A model generated the notes under the pieces. The model did not search any database and had not been told where the DNA came from. It worked only from the letters and a program-made list of their open reading frames with translations. 64,000 nt of DNA from Maratus speciosus. Taxonomy: Eukaryota > Arthropoda > Arachnida > Araneae > Salticidae. How positions within the stretch are numbered: the first letter of the stretch is position 1; every line of letters begins with the position of its first letter. The DNA lies in NCBI GenBank assembly GCA_963932465.1, contig OZ010786.1:540395073-540459072 (forward strand). Reading direction: 5' to 3'. A program made the translations under genes and the position numbers. Below are positions 1 through 13,289 of the stretch, piece by piece.

Positions 1-1552
1 CAACTTCGGTTAGCAAACAAAATACAATGAAACTGTGAAAATGGAAATGAAGTAATTTTCAAGTTAAACATGTTATCAACCAGATTAATGTTATTTTGTA
101 ATCTTAGTAGGGTTTGCTTTTTCTGATATTTTAATCTATTTAAATTAAAAATTTTAAATGTTGTTAAAATTCTTTCTTTTATTTATTATTTAAACATTTG
201 TTTGAAATATTCACTCCTAATACAATAATATTTACTCACAAAAACCTTTCAAAAATGTCGATTAAGTGTAATTATTATTATTAGCAATTTAATTGTAGTT
301 ATTTTTAATAGCAATCTCTTTTACCTATGTGCGCAATCTCTCCTACCCTGTAAGGAGAGATTGCGCAAAATAGTTTTCTTGATTTTATTACTGCTTTTCT
401 ATTAAATTACAGTATAACAACAAAATAATAATGGAAATGCATATAAAACAAATGAAGTCAAAATTATTCATGCATAGTTTAGCAAAATATTAATATTTAG
501 ATTTTTTTATATTATTCTTTTGAAATGTTCGCAGACTCTCCTTGCTTTACGTTATCCTTCTTTTGGTCACTTAAGCCATTTTAATTCATTTCTTTTTCCC
601 CCAGTCCTTTTTCTGTACCCCTTGTTACTTTGTTTCCTTGCTAGTACAGTTATCGTTATTTTTAATTACATATACATTTTTGTACGTTTTTATTTAGCCC
701 GATGACTTCAAGCAATAGTATACTTCGGTTATTTCAATTTTGTCTTTACATGACGTCACCGAACTTTGATATCAAATCATTTTAAATTTATCTTTGACAG
801 TTGAGTTTAAAAATTCTATCATTTCTCCCGCTGGCATCTTTAATCCTTTGTTTGGCAGCCCTAGATTTTTCTGTCTTCACAGACTTTTACACTATAAACT
901 GTTAATTCGATTTTTTTCGTGCGCAGTCTGTTTGGCAAGCCCTCCGTTGAACGGCTCTCCCTTTTCTTTCGCCAATAAGAAGTTCACTTTTTTTAAAATT
1001 CGAATGCGCTTGTCATAAGTCGTTGTGATAACGAGTCAAATGGTTTATACGTGGACAAAGCCTCAACGTGCTGTGGAGGCAGTTGAGAGCTATTTACACA
1101 TTTTTCATGGATGATAAGACAGAGTGTATATTATATTGGCAGCTTTCGCATGCAAAGTGATATGTGCATTGGTTAGTTCAACTGCGGGTTCAAAAAGAGT
1201 ATCAGAATGGCCAATGGTAATAGCACCATGGTTTTTGTCATAATTTTCCAATGATAACCTCACTTCCTTTAAAAAAAAGTGTGATAGTATCCAAGAAAAT
1301 ATTGTTCTGCCGGTCTGCAAGGACAATGAGTGGGAAACCAGCAATGATAAGTATTTTTTGTGTATTTTCCGTACAATATTATTATACTGGTTAAAGAAAA
1401 AAATTATGATCGTATGAATTCATGGTTCCAAAAAGAACCCTGCTCAGTTGAGTATGATAAAATGGGAAGAACTTATGTTTCACACTTTCAAGTTCTATTA
1501 TTTTTTTTTCTTTGAAAAAATATTTAATAAAATGCTGATTTTGAATAAACAG
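1..1552. other. AT-rich stretch with no recognised gene
   Basis: Apart from the hairpin at 330-367 nothing here is recognised. The stretch at 790-1100 is less AT-rich than its surroundings and could be an exon or an old element end, but its frames carry no motif I know and no matching inverted end was found. Confidence 0.5.
330..367. repeat. Perfect 14-bp inverted repeat (hairpin)
   Basis: TGCGCAATCTCTCC at 330-343 is followed by a 10-base loop and by its exact reverse complement at 354-367. The arms are GC-richer than the surrounding DNA. It is the only perfect hairpin in the first 1.5 kb. Confidence 0.85.
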
Positions 1553-2117
1553 TAGGGTGGGTCGACATTTATAATCATAATGTAATAGCACGGAAAAGTT
1601 GCCTTTTGTAAAAAATAATAAATACGTAAAATATTGCACCGATTGGTTAATATCTTCTACCACCACAAAAGGGCCAAAATTTGGAAAAATCTCAAAAAAC
1701 ATACATTATACTTTTTTTTTATTAACCAAACATGCCAATTTAATTTCTAATAGAACGCATTAACCACACCAAGATACTTTTAATGTAACAGTAAAATTTC
1801 ATTTTGCGGACATCATTACTTTTACAACTGCAACAGGGCCAAATTTTCTAAAAAATGTTAAAAATTAAAAATTTTCGTTTTTTCAATTTTTATAATTCTC
1901 CTGATATTTTTAGATTTTCAACATTTCTAATAGGCTGAGAAAGGCATATTAAAGTGTTAATTTCATGCAGATTGTTAACCATGATCACTGTAATTCTATC
2001 AAAAAAATATGCTCTATCATAGAAACAACTGCAGCTGCCTGCACGTAAAATTATTTTCTCGCTGCTAGAGGGCCATATTTCCCTTAATTCGTTTTTTTTT
2101 TTTTTTTTAATATATTA

Positions 2118-3212
2118 CTTTTACGGCCCTAAAGACAGAAATATCTGCCAGGTTAAACAGGGAAAGCTTAATCTTCGCAAAGTCAAGGAAGAACATTTCT
2201 CTTTCATACTAGAAACAGGTCTCTATTATTTTCCTCATTTAACAACATCGTCTGGCAAGGCTACTTCTATATGAAACCACATTATAGATTTTCTGAAGAA
2301 AAATGAAATATAAACTGTAAAATTAATTGCAGTTGAATTTGGTGGAACTGTTTTAACACAGAAATCAAAGGTGGATTACTTGAGAACAAGTTAAAAAAAA
2401 AAAAAAAAAAAAACTTTAGCGGCTTCCATGCCCTCACTTCAATTAACTTCCGTTGAGACATCTTTTCGAACATCTTGATGACAAAAGATAGGTCCCCTTT
2501 CATTGTGACCCAATTGGTTGATCTCTTGTAATTTGCGAATCATTACCAATTGCAAAATTTAAGCCAATTTAATCTGATCACCTATCTGTTGGTAAAGATT
2601 TGTCAACTGATCAGAAGTAAATAGTCTGAAATATTGCAAGCTCTTTCAACACGCGTGTGTTAAATTGAACTTTTTGCTGAATCCCTGGATCAATATTTCA
2701 CGCTAGGTGGATCACTACTGTTAATCGAATTTTGAGACTCTACGTTAGAATAGAGAAACATTCTTCTTAACTTGTCATACTGTTTGAATACATCCTGAAA
2801 GTTTACTGCATCAGTTGGTTCACAAGTAAAATGAATCCATCATGTTTTCCAGAATCTGCGCACTATATTTAGTAACTTCCGTTACTTGGCAGATCATCTA
2901 CGAAAGATTATAGTTCCTGTAATTTCACGAAATGACTATTTCGCAAATCAGGAAAATAGCCTCATTGGAATGATAGCATATGAAGAAGAGAACATCAGGA
3001 CCCCAGCCATGAAGAAAATTGCCAAAGCACGAAGCTCTGTGGACTCGAATAGTGCCATCCGTCACTTTATCATTGCAAACATGAGCTTTGAAGCTTCAAA
3101 TTATAAGGATTTATTCTACTGGCAAAATTGTAAACTAACGGAACCACGTGTTACGGTTTCTCTATCGACTAACAGCGCTGGTGAATTTAGAATACTTGAT
3201 AAAAGATACTAG
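2118..3212 (+). pseudogene. Broken transposase of the TAGGGTGG transposon, copy 1
   Basis: This would have been the transposase that moved the element around it. Pieces in changing frames align in order with the copy at 58.7-59.8 kb: a KVKEEHF segment near 2185, a degraded counterpart of the CDGTNTN motif near 2330, a LPLRHLFEHLD segment near 2450, HARWITTVNRILRLYV near 2700, and the longest open piece (2886-3212). That last piece contains ISRNDYFANQENSLIGMI, EEENIR and a C-terminal YWQN..LTEP motif. Frameshifts, stops and an A-rich run at 2393-2412 break it. The family (CDGT, HARWLTTANR, RNAYFAHPEN motifs) is one I recall as common in arthropod genomes, but I cannot assign its superfamily. 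It is certainly inactive. Confidence 0.7.
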
Positions 3213-3386
3213 CTATTATAACTTTCGTTTTCTCACTCAATCAGTAGAAAGATGCATGACATTATTCACTGAAGAGCTGATGAAGTTTCTGATCTAGAAC
3301 AGAGGGAGGATCACATCTGATCAATTTTGGTCTTTCGAGGAATAATGACTTCATCTGAAAGCAAGTCATATTATAAAATTCATTTA

Positions 3387-3726
3387 CACTGTAAAAAAAA
3401 ACGACATTTTTACAGTATAAAGTACTGTTCATCTCGCGCACAAACTCGATCACAGTGAATGTGCTGTATCTTTCTTTCGTTTCCTGACTATAGTAACATG
3501 GAAAATACAGTAGTTGCGTAAAATTAACAGCATAATGTGCCGGCAATTTGGACGCCAGTTGTTTGTGCTGTACAAAAATGCGTCCAAAATGCCAGCACAT
3601 TGTGCTGTTAATTTTACGCAACTACTGTATTTTCCATGTTACTATAGTCAGGAAACCAAAGAAAGATACAGCACATTCACTGTGATCAAGTTTGCTCTGG
3701 AAAATCTACAGTGGATTTTTACAGTG
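3387..3726. mobile_element. Palindromic MITE with TA target site
   Basis: Both ends read CACTGTAAAAA inwards and are flanked by TA (3385-3386 and 3727-3728). Nearly the whole 340 bp is one inverted repeat: the left arm, with the segments GATCACAGTGAATGTGCTGT and TAGTAACATGGAAAATACAG, is mirrored in the right arm with few differences and almost no loop. The TA duplication points to the Tc1/mariner group. The two overlapping open frames on opposite strands are a by-product of the palindrome. It sits inside the transposon at 1553-4194, so it is younger. Confidence 0.85.
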
Positions 3727-4194
3727 TACATTAAATACTTCTTTATTTTAAGTTTATTTAACCCGTTTCGGTTAAACATCACTGTATTTTAATTAATAAA
3801 ATACTAAAATGCTGTGTTCATTTTATATCATTTTTGTGATTTTTGGCGCTTGAACTGCTGTTATGTAGGAAAACATCAGTAGATGAAGCGATCGTCAAGA
3901 AAAATAAATGATTAGCTTTTTTTATTTTCCAGGATATTACAAATAGTTATAAAAAATTACGACATATTAATAAATATAAAGTAAATTTATTTGTTTATAG
4001 ACATATTATAAAAATTATAAAAATTTAGACAAAATAAAAATTGAAAATTTTGCAATTCTTTTTAAAATCGGCGGTAAAAGATATTAACCGATCGATGTAA
4101 CATTTTACGAATTTATTCTTTATTACAAAAGGCAACTTTCCCACTCTATTACATTTCGATTATAAATATTTTGTATTTTTTTCGACCCACCCTA

Positions 4195-7100
4195 ACAACC
4201 AATTTGTTAAACATTTCTGTCTTCTTATTTTATGCAAGTGATGACTATTTTCTTGTTATACCTTAAGCATTATCTTTTATATTTTGAAGGTTTATAAAAC
4301 CAAAATGAGATGCACTTCAAATATTTTTTTTTGTGAGTATACATTCCTCTATTGAATGAAAATTCTTTATATAGCTCACAGTTTGTCTAAATAAAGGTAT
4401 TACTTTAAAAAATTTGGATTATTTATGTAATGGTAGAGGAGGTATAATTATCAATGCAAGTTGTCAGTAGGAATTCTGGAAGTGCTGATTAAAAATTATT
4501 TCCAACAATATAATTCTGCATAGAACTTTAGATGACATTTATTCAATTCAACTTATTTTACTATACTTTTATTTTCAATAAAAATAAAAGGTGTATTAAT
4601 AAAGAATATTTCTTCTTCAATTTATATTTTATTACAACGGATAGATTTTTGAGAGGTTTTTGATAGGTTTTTGAGAGATGAGATGACGGATTAGATATAC
4701 AATGTATCGGTACTATGAAGTGGAGAAGGGCGAAAAAGATATCGAACTGTGTACGGAGATGTTTACGGAATTATGTGTAAAAATAACGGAGTAAGTGTAG
4801 AATGGTAAAATGTGTTGTTGTATGACCAAGAATGAATTGAGTGATATTGAAAGGAGGATTGGATTATCATGTGGAAAGAAGCAGAGAGGTGGAACATATT
4901 TTAAGCGACTTGTTCGATGTGAATGAACTATATATTTTTTTTTCATCGGTTATGAAGCATTACCCCTAGTATCAACCCTGATTGTGAAAAGAAAGCTGAA
5001 TGGTGTCTCAATTGACTGTCCTGTGTGTATTTTTCATCTATATTATTCTTTGTTAAACCAATCGGCCAAGACGCCTTGCATATTATCTGGGAACCTAAGT
5101 TAAAACCGATAAATGCCAACAATCTTTAGTTATATCGTCACATTTAGTTTTGTCGTCAGCGTTTTTGCATATATTAATGTTTATTTTATATTGTCTGTCT
5201 TTATTTGTACAATCTAGAACTTCAAGCAACCTCACATTATAAATTTAACACTCAGAAAGTCAAATATTCAAGCAGTTTATAAATTTTTATGTTTCCATTA
5301 GTAAAGGATTGAGGATGCCCATTGGGATAAAAATCTCATTTCTTCTTCCACAATATAACGCTTTACAATTTTGCCAGTTGAAAAAAAAATATTAACAAAG
5401 GATTTTGATATTTTAAATATCCAATATTGTTACAAAAGGAGTTAAGAATAAGAACTTCATAAAATCTATTAAAGAAATCAGTCAATTTTTTTAAACGACG
5501 TACATTTAAATATTCCGAATCGCTACGTGGCAACATTTTGCTATGACTAAAGAGTTTAGTTGAGTAAATTGACTCTGTAGCAACAAGTCGCACGCTAAAT
5601 TATATCTTCAAAATAAATAAATAAATAAATAAACAAATAAGTAAAAAGATTTGTTTACGCAGTCCGCTTAGCTAATAGATTGTTACGCAGACATATTTTA
5701 TGAATTACCACTATTTTATGAAAATGTTGATCACTGTTCAACAATTAATTTTGAATGCTTTTAAAAAGTTCTTCAGTAAATAAATCATTAAAAGTGATCA
5801 AGTTTCGTAATATATCAGTATGGATTCAAAGATTGAAAAATGAATTAAAATTACATATACAATAATTTATACATTTTTAAAATCCTCCTTTACAAACAAA
5901 GTATTATCTAATATGTGTAAAATTCATTTCATTCCATCAAGATGTTAACCTTGATAGTAAGCAGAAAATAAAAAATTATTAATAGTTCTATGTTCTTGGA
6001 ATAAAACAATTTATCGTTCAGAAATGAGAGGGGTGTAAAAAAGATGATTAATGCAATATGATATTGAAAATGAATATGAAAATTTATACCATTGCTTTAA
6101 TTAATGGCTTTTTGGAAATACCACATGCTAATTTCACTAGAATGTTAGAATCAGAGTTAATAATTATGTTACTGTAGCGTCTAATAATGTTTTTATCGAT
6201 ATGCAGATATAAAAAAAAATTCTAAAAATATATAGATTTCATATATCTTATTGCATTATTCTCTTATTTAATAAGTTATTAATTAATCAAAATTTGACAC
6301 ATGACAGAACGAAGAAAAAAAAACATATTATCATAATACTAAATAAAGTAGAAAAAGACATTCATAATAAAATTTCAATAAACTGTATTTTGCCGGAAGT
6401 ATCAATTACCATTTTTTTTTTTTTTAGATTATCTGCCTCACTGAACTCTCTGTTTTTTATATCATCAATATTTTCTTTCGCTGAAGTAATTCTCATTCAA
6501 AGAATTTAATAATAAAGGATTTAAAAGAAATTTGTGACAATTTCTTTCTTATTGGGTTAGAGAATAATTAAGTTTATTTTTTTATGCATTGAACATAATG
6601 TAGGAAGTATAACAAAGGTTATTAAATATGTCTTTCTTGAATCACTCATATATGATTAAGTAATATTTTTTCATATAACAATATAAAACTCATTTGAGGC
6701 AAACACACAATTACTGAATTAACGGAAGTTAAATTTGGAATAACGAATTATCAAAATACATAAATGGAGCATTTTATACGAAAGGCATTTGAATGTATGT
6801 TGCAAATTTATCAAATATTTCAATATACATTTTTTCATGTGTTTTTTTTTTTTCACTTTTTCTCACATCATTTTCTGTATATTTTGACATGAGCTAAAAC
6901 TAAATTAAAATAACAGAAGAATGAAAAATCATGCTTCAAGCATGATTCATGTACTATTCAGAAATTATAGCAATTAAAGTAGGAAGATACTGAACACACG
7001 GTATGTTATATAATATTTGAAACTTTTAGTAGCAAAGAGTATTATTAGTTGAAAAGCCCTCTTTAAACTTCTTATTAAAGTCATATTATCTTCATATATG

Positions 7101-7792
7101 TCAGCCAATACAGATTGAATAAGATAATTTGTTCATGTTTAATAATACTTTGAATTTGTTTTTTGTATTCTGGATTAATAATAGTTTACAAAAAAGTACA
7201 CAGATCTGATTTCGAAGATATTAACCTTGAAGTATAATAAAAAGAAAAATGAAAAAAAAAAAAAAGTTATTTTTAGAATGATTTTTATACATCATAAATT
7301 CCATACAATTTAGTAAATTCATTCCTTATATTTGAAGTTATTAACATAGAAGTGAATGAAAATTCAAATTAAAAAGGATATTTTTTAGCATGATTTGTAT
7401 ACATAACTCGTTAAAATCATACATTCAATATTAAGGAAAACATACATTTCTAATTTTAATTAATTGAATTTGTATACATCTTTATAAATGAAGAATGCGC
7501 CATTGTTGGTAATCATGGACTACAGATTAGATCTAAAAAGTTATAATACATTTAGAAGACAAAGAACGGTAACTTCATCATTCATTTCATTTACATCTGT
7601 AAGAATTGTGTTTTAGAGAAAAAAGTAGACAAATAAACTATTAGCTACAATTTTACATAAAAAGTCTGTAATTCATGTTACAATTCCCTAGAAGCAAACT
7701 TATGTTTTGCCAACATTTGACTAATTTATAAATTTTAATTTAAATATTGTCACACACAATTTTTTTAACGTAATTTTTTTTACGTTTTGCCA
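4195..7792. other. AT-rich stretch with nothing recognised
   Basis: No transposon ends, protein motifs or RNA genes were recognised. There is a short AAAT run near 5610-5635 and several homopolymer runs. The open frames here are short and AT-driven. Confidence 0.45.
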
Positions 7793-8366
7793 GTAAGTCA
7801 GAAGGGTAATTATGACCACTTTTTACAGGTCCAATATATTTTTTTCCATATATTTCCAATTTATTATTTTCATTTATTTATTTATTTTTTTTTTTTTTTT
7901 TTGCTTATTTCTATTTGGAAAAGTGGTGTTTTCAGTACATAGGAAGTAACTTTGTTCCTTTAAAAACACATTTTAAAAGTTTTAATTCTCACAGCTGTTT
8001 TTTTAAGTTAAAAGGATAGTTATAATTACCCCACCAAAAACTCACAATCACATAATTTTGGGAAAATTAAGACCACTAGTGTTGAAATTACTACCACTGT
8101 ATTTTCTCTTTATACCTGCCAATACACATTTGTTTGGGGTAATTGTGGCCACTTTGAACTCCAAAGTGACAAATCCGTTTATCAAAAGTTTTATAGACTT
8201 AGTTTCAAATTGCTATTCGTATCTCAAAAAGCATTCAGACTAGTAATAAAGGATATTTAATATGAAATATACATTTTGAGGTTAATATCTAAGCTTGAAA
8301 CAAAATTTTACCATACACAGTTTTCTCCAATATGACGGTGGTCATAATTACCCCACCTGACCCTAC
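7793..8366. mobile_element. Small non-autonomous element with GGGTAATTATGACCAC ends
   Basis: The left end GTAAGTCAGAAGGGTAATTA continues TGACCAC, and the reverse complement of 8338-8366 reads GTAGGGTCAGGTGGGGTAAT continuing TATGACCACC. The shared block GGGTAATTATGACCAC faces inwards at both ends, about 570 bp apart. The related string GGGGTAATTGTGGCCAC recurs inside near 8138. No coding sequence is apparent and no target-site duplication was resolved. Confidence 0.6.
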
Positions 8367-8619
8367 TTTATAAAATCTGATAAGCGTAACATTGCTATTT
8401 CATTTATAAAATTTCGAATTAAAAACAATTACAATTTACAATATATGTGAAATTTATCAATTATCATAATTTATCATTATTGGTAAATTATAGCAAATAC
8501 TTTCAACTTCATTGTAATATGTATTTAGAAAATTTCAGTTTATTACTAATTCCAAATTTAATAATAAAATAAATATGATTGTTAACGTAACAGCTTATAT
8601 TCAATACCATACACAATTA

Positions 8620-8622
<3 letters not shown>

Positions 8623-8671
<49 letters not shown>
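8623..8671. repeat. Poly(A) run, 49 bases
   Basis: Uninterrupted A. No retroelement body was recognised immediately upstream, so it cannot be assigned as a retroposon tail. Confidence 0.95.
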
Positions 8672-8676
<5 letters not shown>

Positions 8677-9853
8677 TTCTTTTTTATTCTTTTTTTTTAA
8701 ATAGAAAATGGAAAAATACAAATCACGTCATATTCAGAAATAACCATTGTTTTTTTTTCCCTAAAGTATATGGAGCAGATTAAGTTATAGAAGTCATTAG
8801 TATTCTTAAAATGACGCTTTCTAATTCCGGGAAAAAATAGAAATGGAATTACAGTAATCATACTCAGATGCAGATCGCAGAAAAAAGTCAAATATAATCA
8901 AATTTCTACATTTATTATTTTTTTTTAATCTAAGAAATTTCCATTCGTTGGTAACTGATTTTATTCATTGAATAACAGTAATCCCCTCTCCTAAAATATA
9001 GTTAAAGTACTGCAGTATTTTAATTCTTTTTGGAGAGGTAAATCGTTTTCCGAATATATCGTTTTATGATTTTTGTTGCCTAAATTCAGAAAGTATTGCC
9101 CATTTTGTCGGTTAGCGAACATTAATATGTAGTTTAATTTTTTTTTTTTGAAAAGATACATTAAGTGTGCGTGATGTGATCTAAAAATTACGAAACTTAT
9201 CCATCAGATTGTAATTAAATAATCAATTGCACAATTAAAATTATCTAAAAATGTATTTATACAGAATTTATAAGGCAACATGCCCATAAAACATATGACA
9301 AAAGTTTTGCCAATTATTCTCACTCTAAACAATTTCATAAAGGTACACTTAGTGCATAATTCTTATAGTATTTCTTTTTTAATTAAATGTATTTTAAATG
9401 ATAAAAACAAATTCTCAGATACTGTTACATGAAAAGTAATTTTATTAAATTTCCCAAGTACTTTATTAACAACAAAATAAGTTTACATACAATATCATTT
9501 TGTAAATATTTATGCTATTTAATGATATTTTCAGAAAGGTTTCTTCCAAAGTATATATACTTTAGGTTTTATCCTTGCCAAATTTATTATGAAATTATTT
9601 TTCATAATTTTACATGCTTTATAAGATTTTAAAACAATAAAAGTATCATTTTCTTCCAATTCATTATTTATCTCCATTAAATAATTCTGAATTGTCAAGG
9701 GAAAATTTTAAGTTTTATTATCCAATTAGTAACACTTTGAGTAGAAAAATTATCCAATATTTGATATCTATCATACGAAAAAAATTACTTTGTAAACCCC
9801 CCCCAACCCCAACCCAGACAAAAAAGAAAAATAAAACAGCATAATATAAATAA

Positions 9854-9854
<1 letters not shown>

Positions 9855-9886
<32 letters not shown>

Positions 9887-9888
9887 TA
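9855..9888. repeat. (ATT)n microsatellite
   Basis: About eleven uninterrupted trinucleotides followed by an imperfect ATTT continuation. Confidence 0.9.
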
Positions 9889-10499
9889 TTTATTTTATTT
9901 TAGAATTATATTTAGAAAAATGGAACTGTATTTTTTTATAACCATATACGTAATATTGATTGTATTTTTTCCATTGTATCTTGCTTTCTTTCTGCAAAAA
10001 TAATTAAAAATTGCTAATTCTATACAACGTTGCAAATTTTACAATTATTTTTTAATTATCAGACCATTAATTAATAAATTTAATAAAAACATTGCATTAA
10101 TTAATAAAAATTAATGTAAACCAAAAATTTAAGACATTTAAAAACTTAACTCTAGAATATCATAACGCTTAAATTTGAATAAAAAACTTTAATTCACATT
10201 AGAATACTTCAGAAACGTTTGGAAATTCTAGCATGTTATTTTTAAATTATAAATGTCCGAGTTGATGAAATGGAGAGTTATATAAGACTATATAATCTAG
10301 TGAAAAGCAAATGCGTCAGTTTGTCTGAAATTGAGGATCATTCTAGTGAGCAATAAATGACATATATACCTGCTGTTAAAGATAAGAATCGGTAATTACT
10401 GTATCTCCATACTGAAATTTATATACTTTCTTTTGAAACTTTCCGTATTGTTGTGTGAAACATATTTAAAAAGGGATAATTTCAGACAGGGAAACCAAT

Positions 10500-11080
10500 G
10501 CTAGCATTTATGAGATCAACTGTTATTTAATAAAATAACTGAAATTGTTATTTACATCCAATTGGTATTTTCTTGGAAAAATATTAATCATAATTTTAAG
10601 TTATAATATTACATAAAATTCCTAATAAAATACATTAATATAAATCGTTTAAAAAATAAATATACAAGTGCAACAATATTACTTTTTAAACATTTAAATT
10701 CTTAAGCTTATTCATCAGATGATATTTATCCTATTAATTTTATTATTTTATTTTCTGTGTGAATATTCGAATTTATATATTCATGGTAAATATCAAATTT
10801 GTAATGTTTTTAATGATAATTTGACAAAAAATCTCACGTTGATGAGCTTCGTTATCGGAAAAGTTAACGAGTCTTCATATCCACTAAGATATAATTTTAA
10901 TAATAATAATAATAATAATAAATATGTATATTAATAAATATATATGTAAAGACTTTCCGATATAAATGTATTTTTCTCGTTAATTAAAGATAATTTATGT
11001 TCTTTATTATGTATAAGATTAATTTTTAGATTGAGATATTTGCATAGCATGAACATTTATGATTAGTTAGATCAGATGCA
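10500..11080 (+). repeat. Diverged duplicate of 43255-43760
   Basis: Collinear short matches link this stretch to 43.25-43.76 kb: ATAATCATAATTTT-like and CATAAAATTC.TAATAA.ATAC blocks near 10590-10650, AGATGATATTTA near 10717, a GATGTTTTTAATG-like block near 10805, and TCGGAAAAG near 10855. It may be the tail of a further copy, upstream of unit A, of the segment repeated as units A-C. An AAT microsatellite (about 10901-10920) lies inside. Confidence 0.5.
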
Positions 11081-11329
11081 CGTTTCTATACATATTCATT
11101 TTCATATACGCAACTATTTATCCGCAATTACGCATTCCTTCAAATTAATAAAATAAATAAATACAGTAAAACTATATTTCAAGTTGAACGACAGATTCAC
11201 CATAATAAAACAAATAAGCAATATGAATATTAAATTTAAAATATATATCTTTAGTTAACAGGTGCTAAATTACATAAATGTTAAAACATAAAAAAATAAA
11301 GATGTTAAAACATTGGAGTCAGATGTTGT

Positions 11330-11372
11330 TAAAATTCGAGTGCTTTCGATTAAAACATTAGTCGTCATCAGG
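11330..11372 (-). other. Hammerhead-ribozyme-like core motif
   Basis: The reverse complement contains CTGATGA, then a 17-base segment able to form a short imperfect stem (GACTAA with TTAATC), then GAAAGC. Hammerhead ribozymes have conserved CUGANGA and GAAA boxes either side of stem II, and type I hammerheads are known from Penelope-like retroelements. I could not draw convincing stems I and III, so activity is doubtful and this may be a decayed copy. Confidence 0.35.
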
Positions 11373-13206
11373 GAAAACCACTGCCGGCTGAAAGACAACT
11401 GCTGGTTAAATACAGGGAGTGAAACTAAAGAACCACAAACAGGAGGGTGGGAAGGAAAGAAATAGAGGAGTAGTTAACATGAAGAAGAGAGGGAGGTGAG
11501 AGAGGGAGGGAAAGGGTGGAGGGAAATGGTTATTCAAAACCAAATTCACCAGTTGCACCTAGTATAAACAAATCCTTGGTATATTATAGGACAGAACATC
11601 ATTACAGGTACGCTTGTCTCTTGCCTAAATTTCCAAAGACTCCTGGTTATACAAATATTATATTGCTATGCCTGTGCAATGATTTTGACTTTTTAAAATA
11701 GGATATCAATATCTGTTTCACGACTTAACCCGGTTAGAGCTGTGGATAGTTTGCACCTTTTTTTTATATCTGTCGTATGCTTTTTAATCCTTTCAAATAA
11801 TTTGGGAGTGGTCAAGCCTACATTTCCTAATCTAGATTTTAAAATATATAAGATAGTTAAAAAGCACATAAACTATGTTAAATTCTGTTTATTGCTTATT
11901 TTATGTAGCGTAATTAATAATTGGTAGATTTTTTTAATCAGAAATTTCAATATAGACTCATTACATTAATTTGATTGTATTACATTAGTTTGATTGAATC
12001 GTATTGTAATATCCAAGGCTCAGCATTTAATTAAAATTTATTAAAAGCTATATTAAAAGGAATATCACTACTAAAAGGAATATCACTACTACTTGCCTAA
12101 ATTTCCAAAGACTCCTGGTTATACAAATATTATATTGCTATACATGTGCAATGATTTTGACTTTTTTAAATAGGATATCAATATCTGTTTCATGACTTAA
12201 ATTGGTTAGAGCTGTGGGTAGTTTGCACCTTTCTTTATATCTGTCGTATGCTTTTTAATCCTTTCAAATAATTTGGAAGTGGTCAAGCATACATTTCCTA
12301 ATCTATATTTTAAAATATATAAGATAGTTAAAAAGCACATAACTATGTTAAATTTTGTTTATTGCTTATTTTATGTAGCTTAATTAATAATTGGTAGATT
12401 TTTTTAATCAGAAATTTCAATATAGACTCATTACATTAATTTGGTAGTATTACATTAGTTTGATTGAATCGTATTGTAATATCCAAGGCTCAGCATTTAA
12501 TTAAAATTTATTAAAAGCTATATTAAAAGGAATATCACTACTAAAAGGAATATCACTACTACTTGCCTAAATTTCCAAAGACTCCTGGTTATACAAATAT
12601 TATATTGCTATACATGTGCAATGAGTTTGACTTTTTGAAATAGGATATCAATATCTGTTTCATGACTTAAATTGGTTAGAGCTGTGGGTAGTTTGCACCT
12701 TTTTTTATATCTGTCGTATGCTTTTTAATCCTTTCAAATAATTTGGGAGTGGTCAAGCCTACATTTCCTAATCTAGATTTTAAAATATATAAGATAGTTA
12801 AAAAGCACATAAACTATGTTAAATTCTGTTTATTGCTTATTTTATGTAGCTTAATTAATAATTGGTAGATTTTTTTAATCAGAAATTTCAATATAGACTC
12901 ATTACATTAATTTGATAGTATTACATTAGTTTGATTGAATCGTATTGTAATATCCAAGGCTCAGCATTTAATTAAAATTTATTAAAAGCTATATTAAAAG
13001 GAATATCACTACTACTTGCCTAAATTTCCAAAGACTCCTGGTTATACAAATATTATATTGCTATACATGTGCAATGAGTTTGACTTTTTTAAATAGGATA
13101 TCAATATCTGTTTCATGACTTAACCGGGTTAGAGCTGTGGATAGTTTGTACCTTTTTTAGGTGCGTTCGTAATTATATAAATACGTAGCACCTATAGTCG
13201 TCGTTC

Positions 13207-13264
13207 AGTCCGTCCGTCCGTCTGTCCGTCCGTCTGTCCGTCTGTCCGTCCGTCCGTCTGTCCG
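13207..13264. repeat. CCGT/CTGT tetranucleotide microsatellite
   Basis: Alternating GTCC-GTCC and GTCT-GTCC tetramers just inside the left end of the element at 13159-14938. Similar CCGT or CAGA runs lie near an end of the elements at 46150 and 60880. Confidence 0.9.
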
Positions 13265-13289
13265 CATGTAACAGAGCAAAAACTACCCA

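Larger units (their letters stand above)
1553..4194 (+). mobile_element. DNA transposon relic with TAGGGTGG terminal inverted repeats
   Basis: The left end reads TAGGGTGGGTCGA and its reverse complement closes the element at 4182-4194. The inverted similarity runs about 110 bp inwards (1553-1664 against 4068-4194), sharing for example AGTTGCCTTTTGTA and GGTTAATATCTT. Inside are a broken transposase (2118-3212) and a nested palindromic MITE (3387-3726). Flanking octamers ATAAACAG and ACAACCAA agree at only five of eight positions, so any target-site duplication has decayed. It is the same family as the element at 54961-60668, which keeps a perfect 8-bp duplication. hAT and P elements both make 8-bp duplications; the superfamily is left open. 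Confidence 0.8.
8367..10499. other. AT-rich stretch with homopolymers, no gene recognised
   Basis: It contains a 49-base A run (8623-8671), a TTA microsatellite (about 9855-9888) and a C-rich patch near 9798. No transposon ends or protein motifs were found. Confidence 0.45.

Noticed and set aside
520..1344. Three overlapping open frames on both strands suggesting a small gene
   Set aside because: No domain, no splice-site support and no duplication or conservation elsewhere in the window; lengths are within what AT-rich DNA gives by chance.
3262..3792. Two overlapping frames on opposite strands encoding nearly the same peptide
   Set aside because: The resemblance is caused by the palindromic MITE at 3387-3726, not by two related genes.
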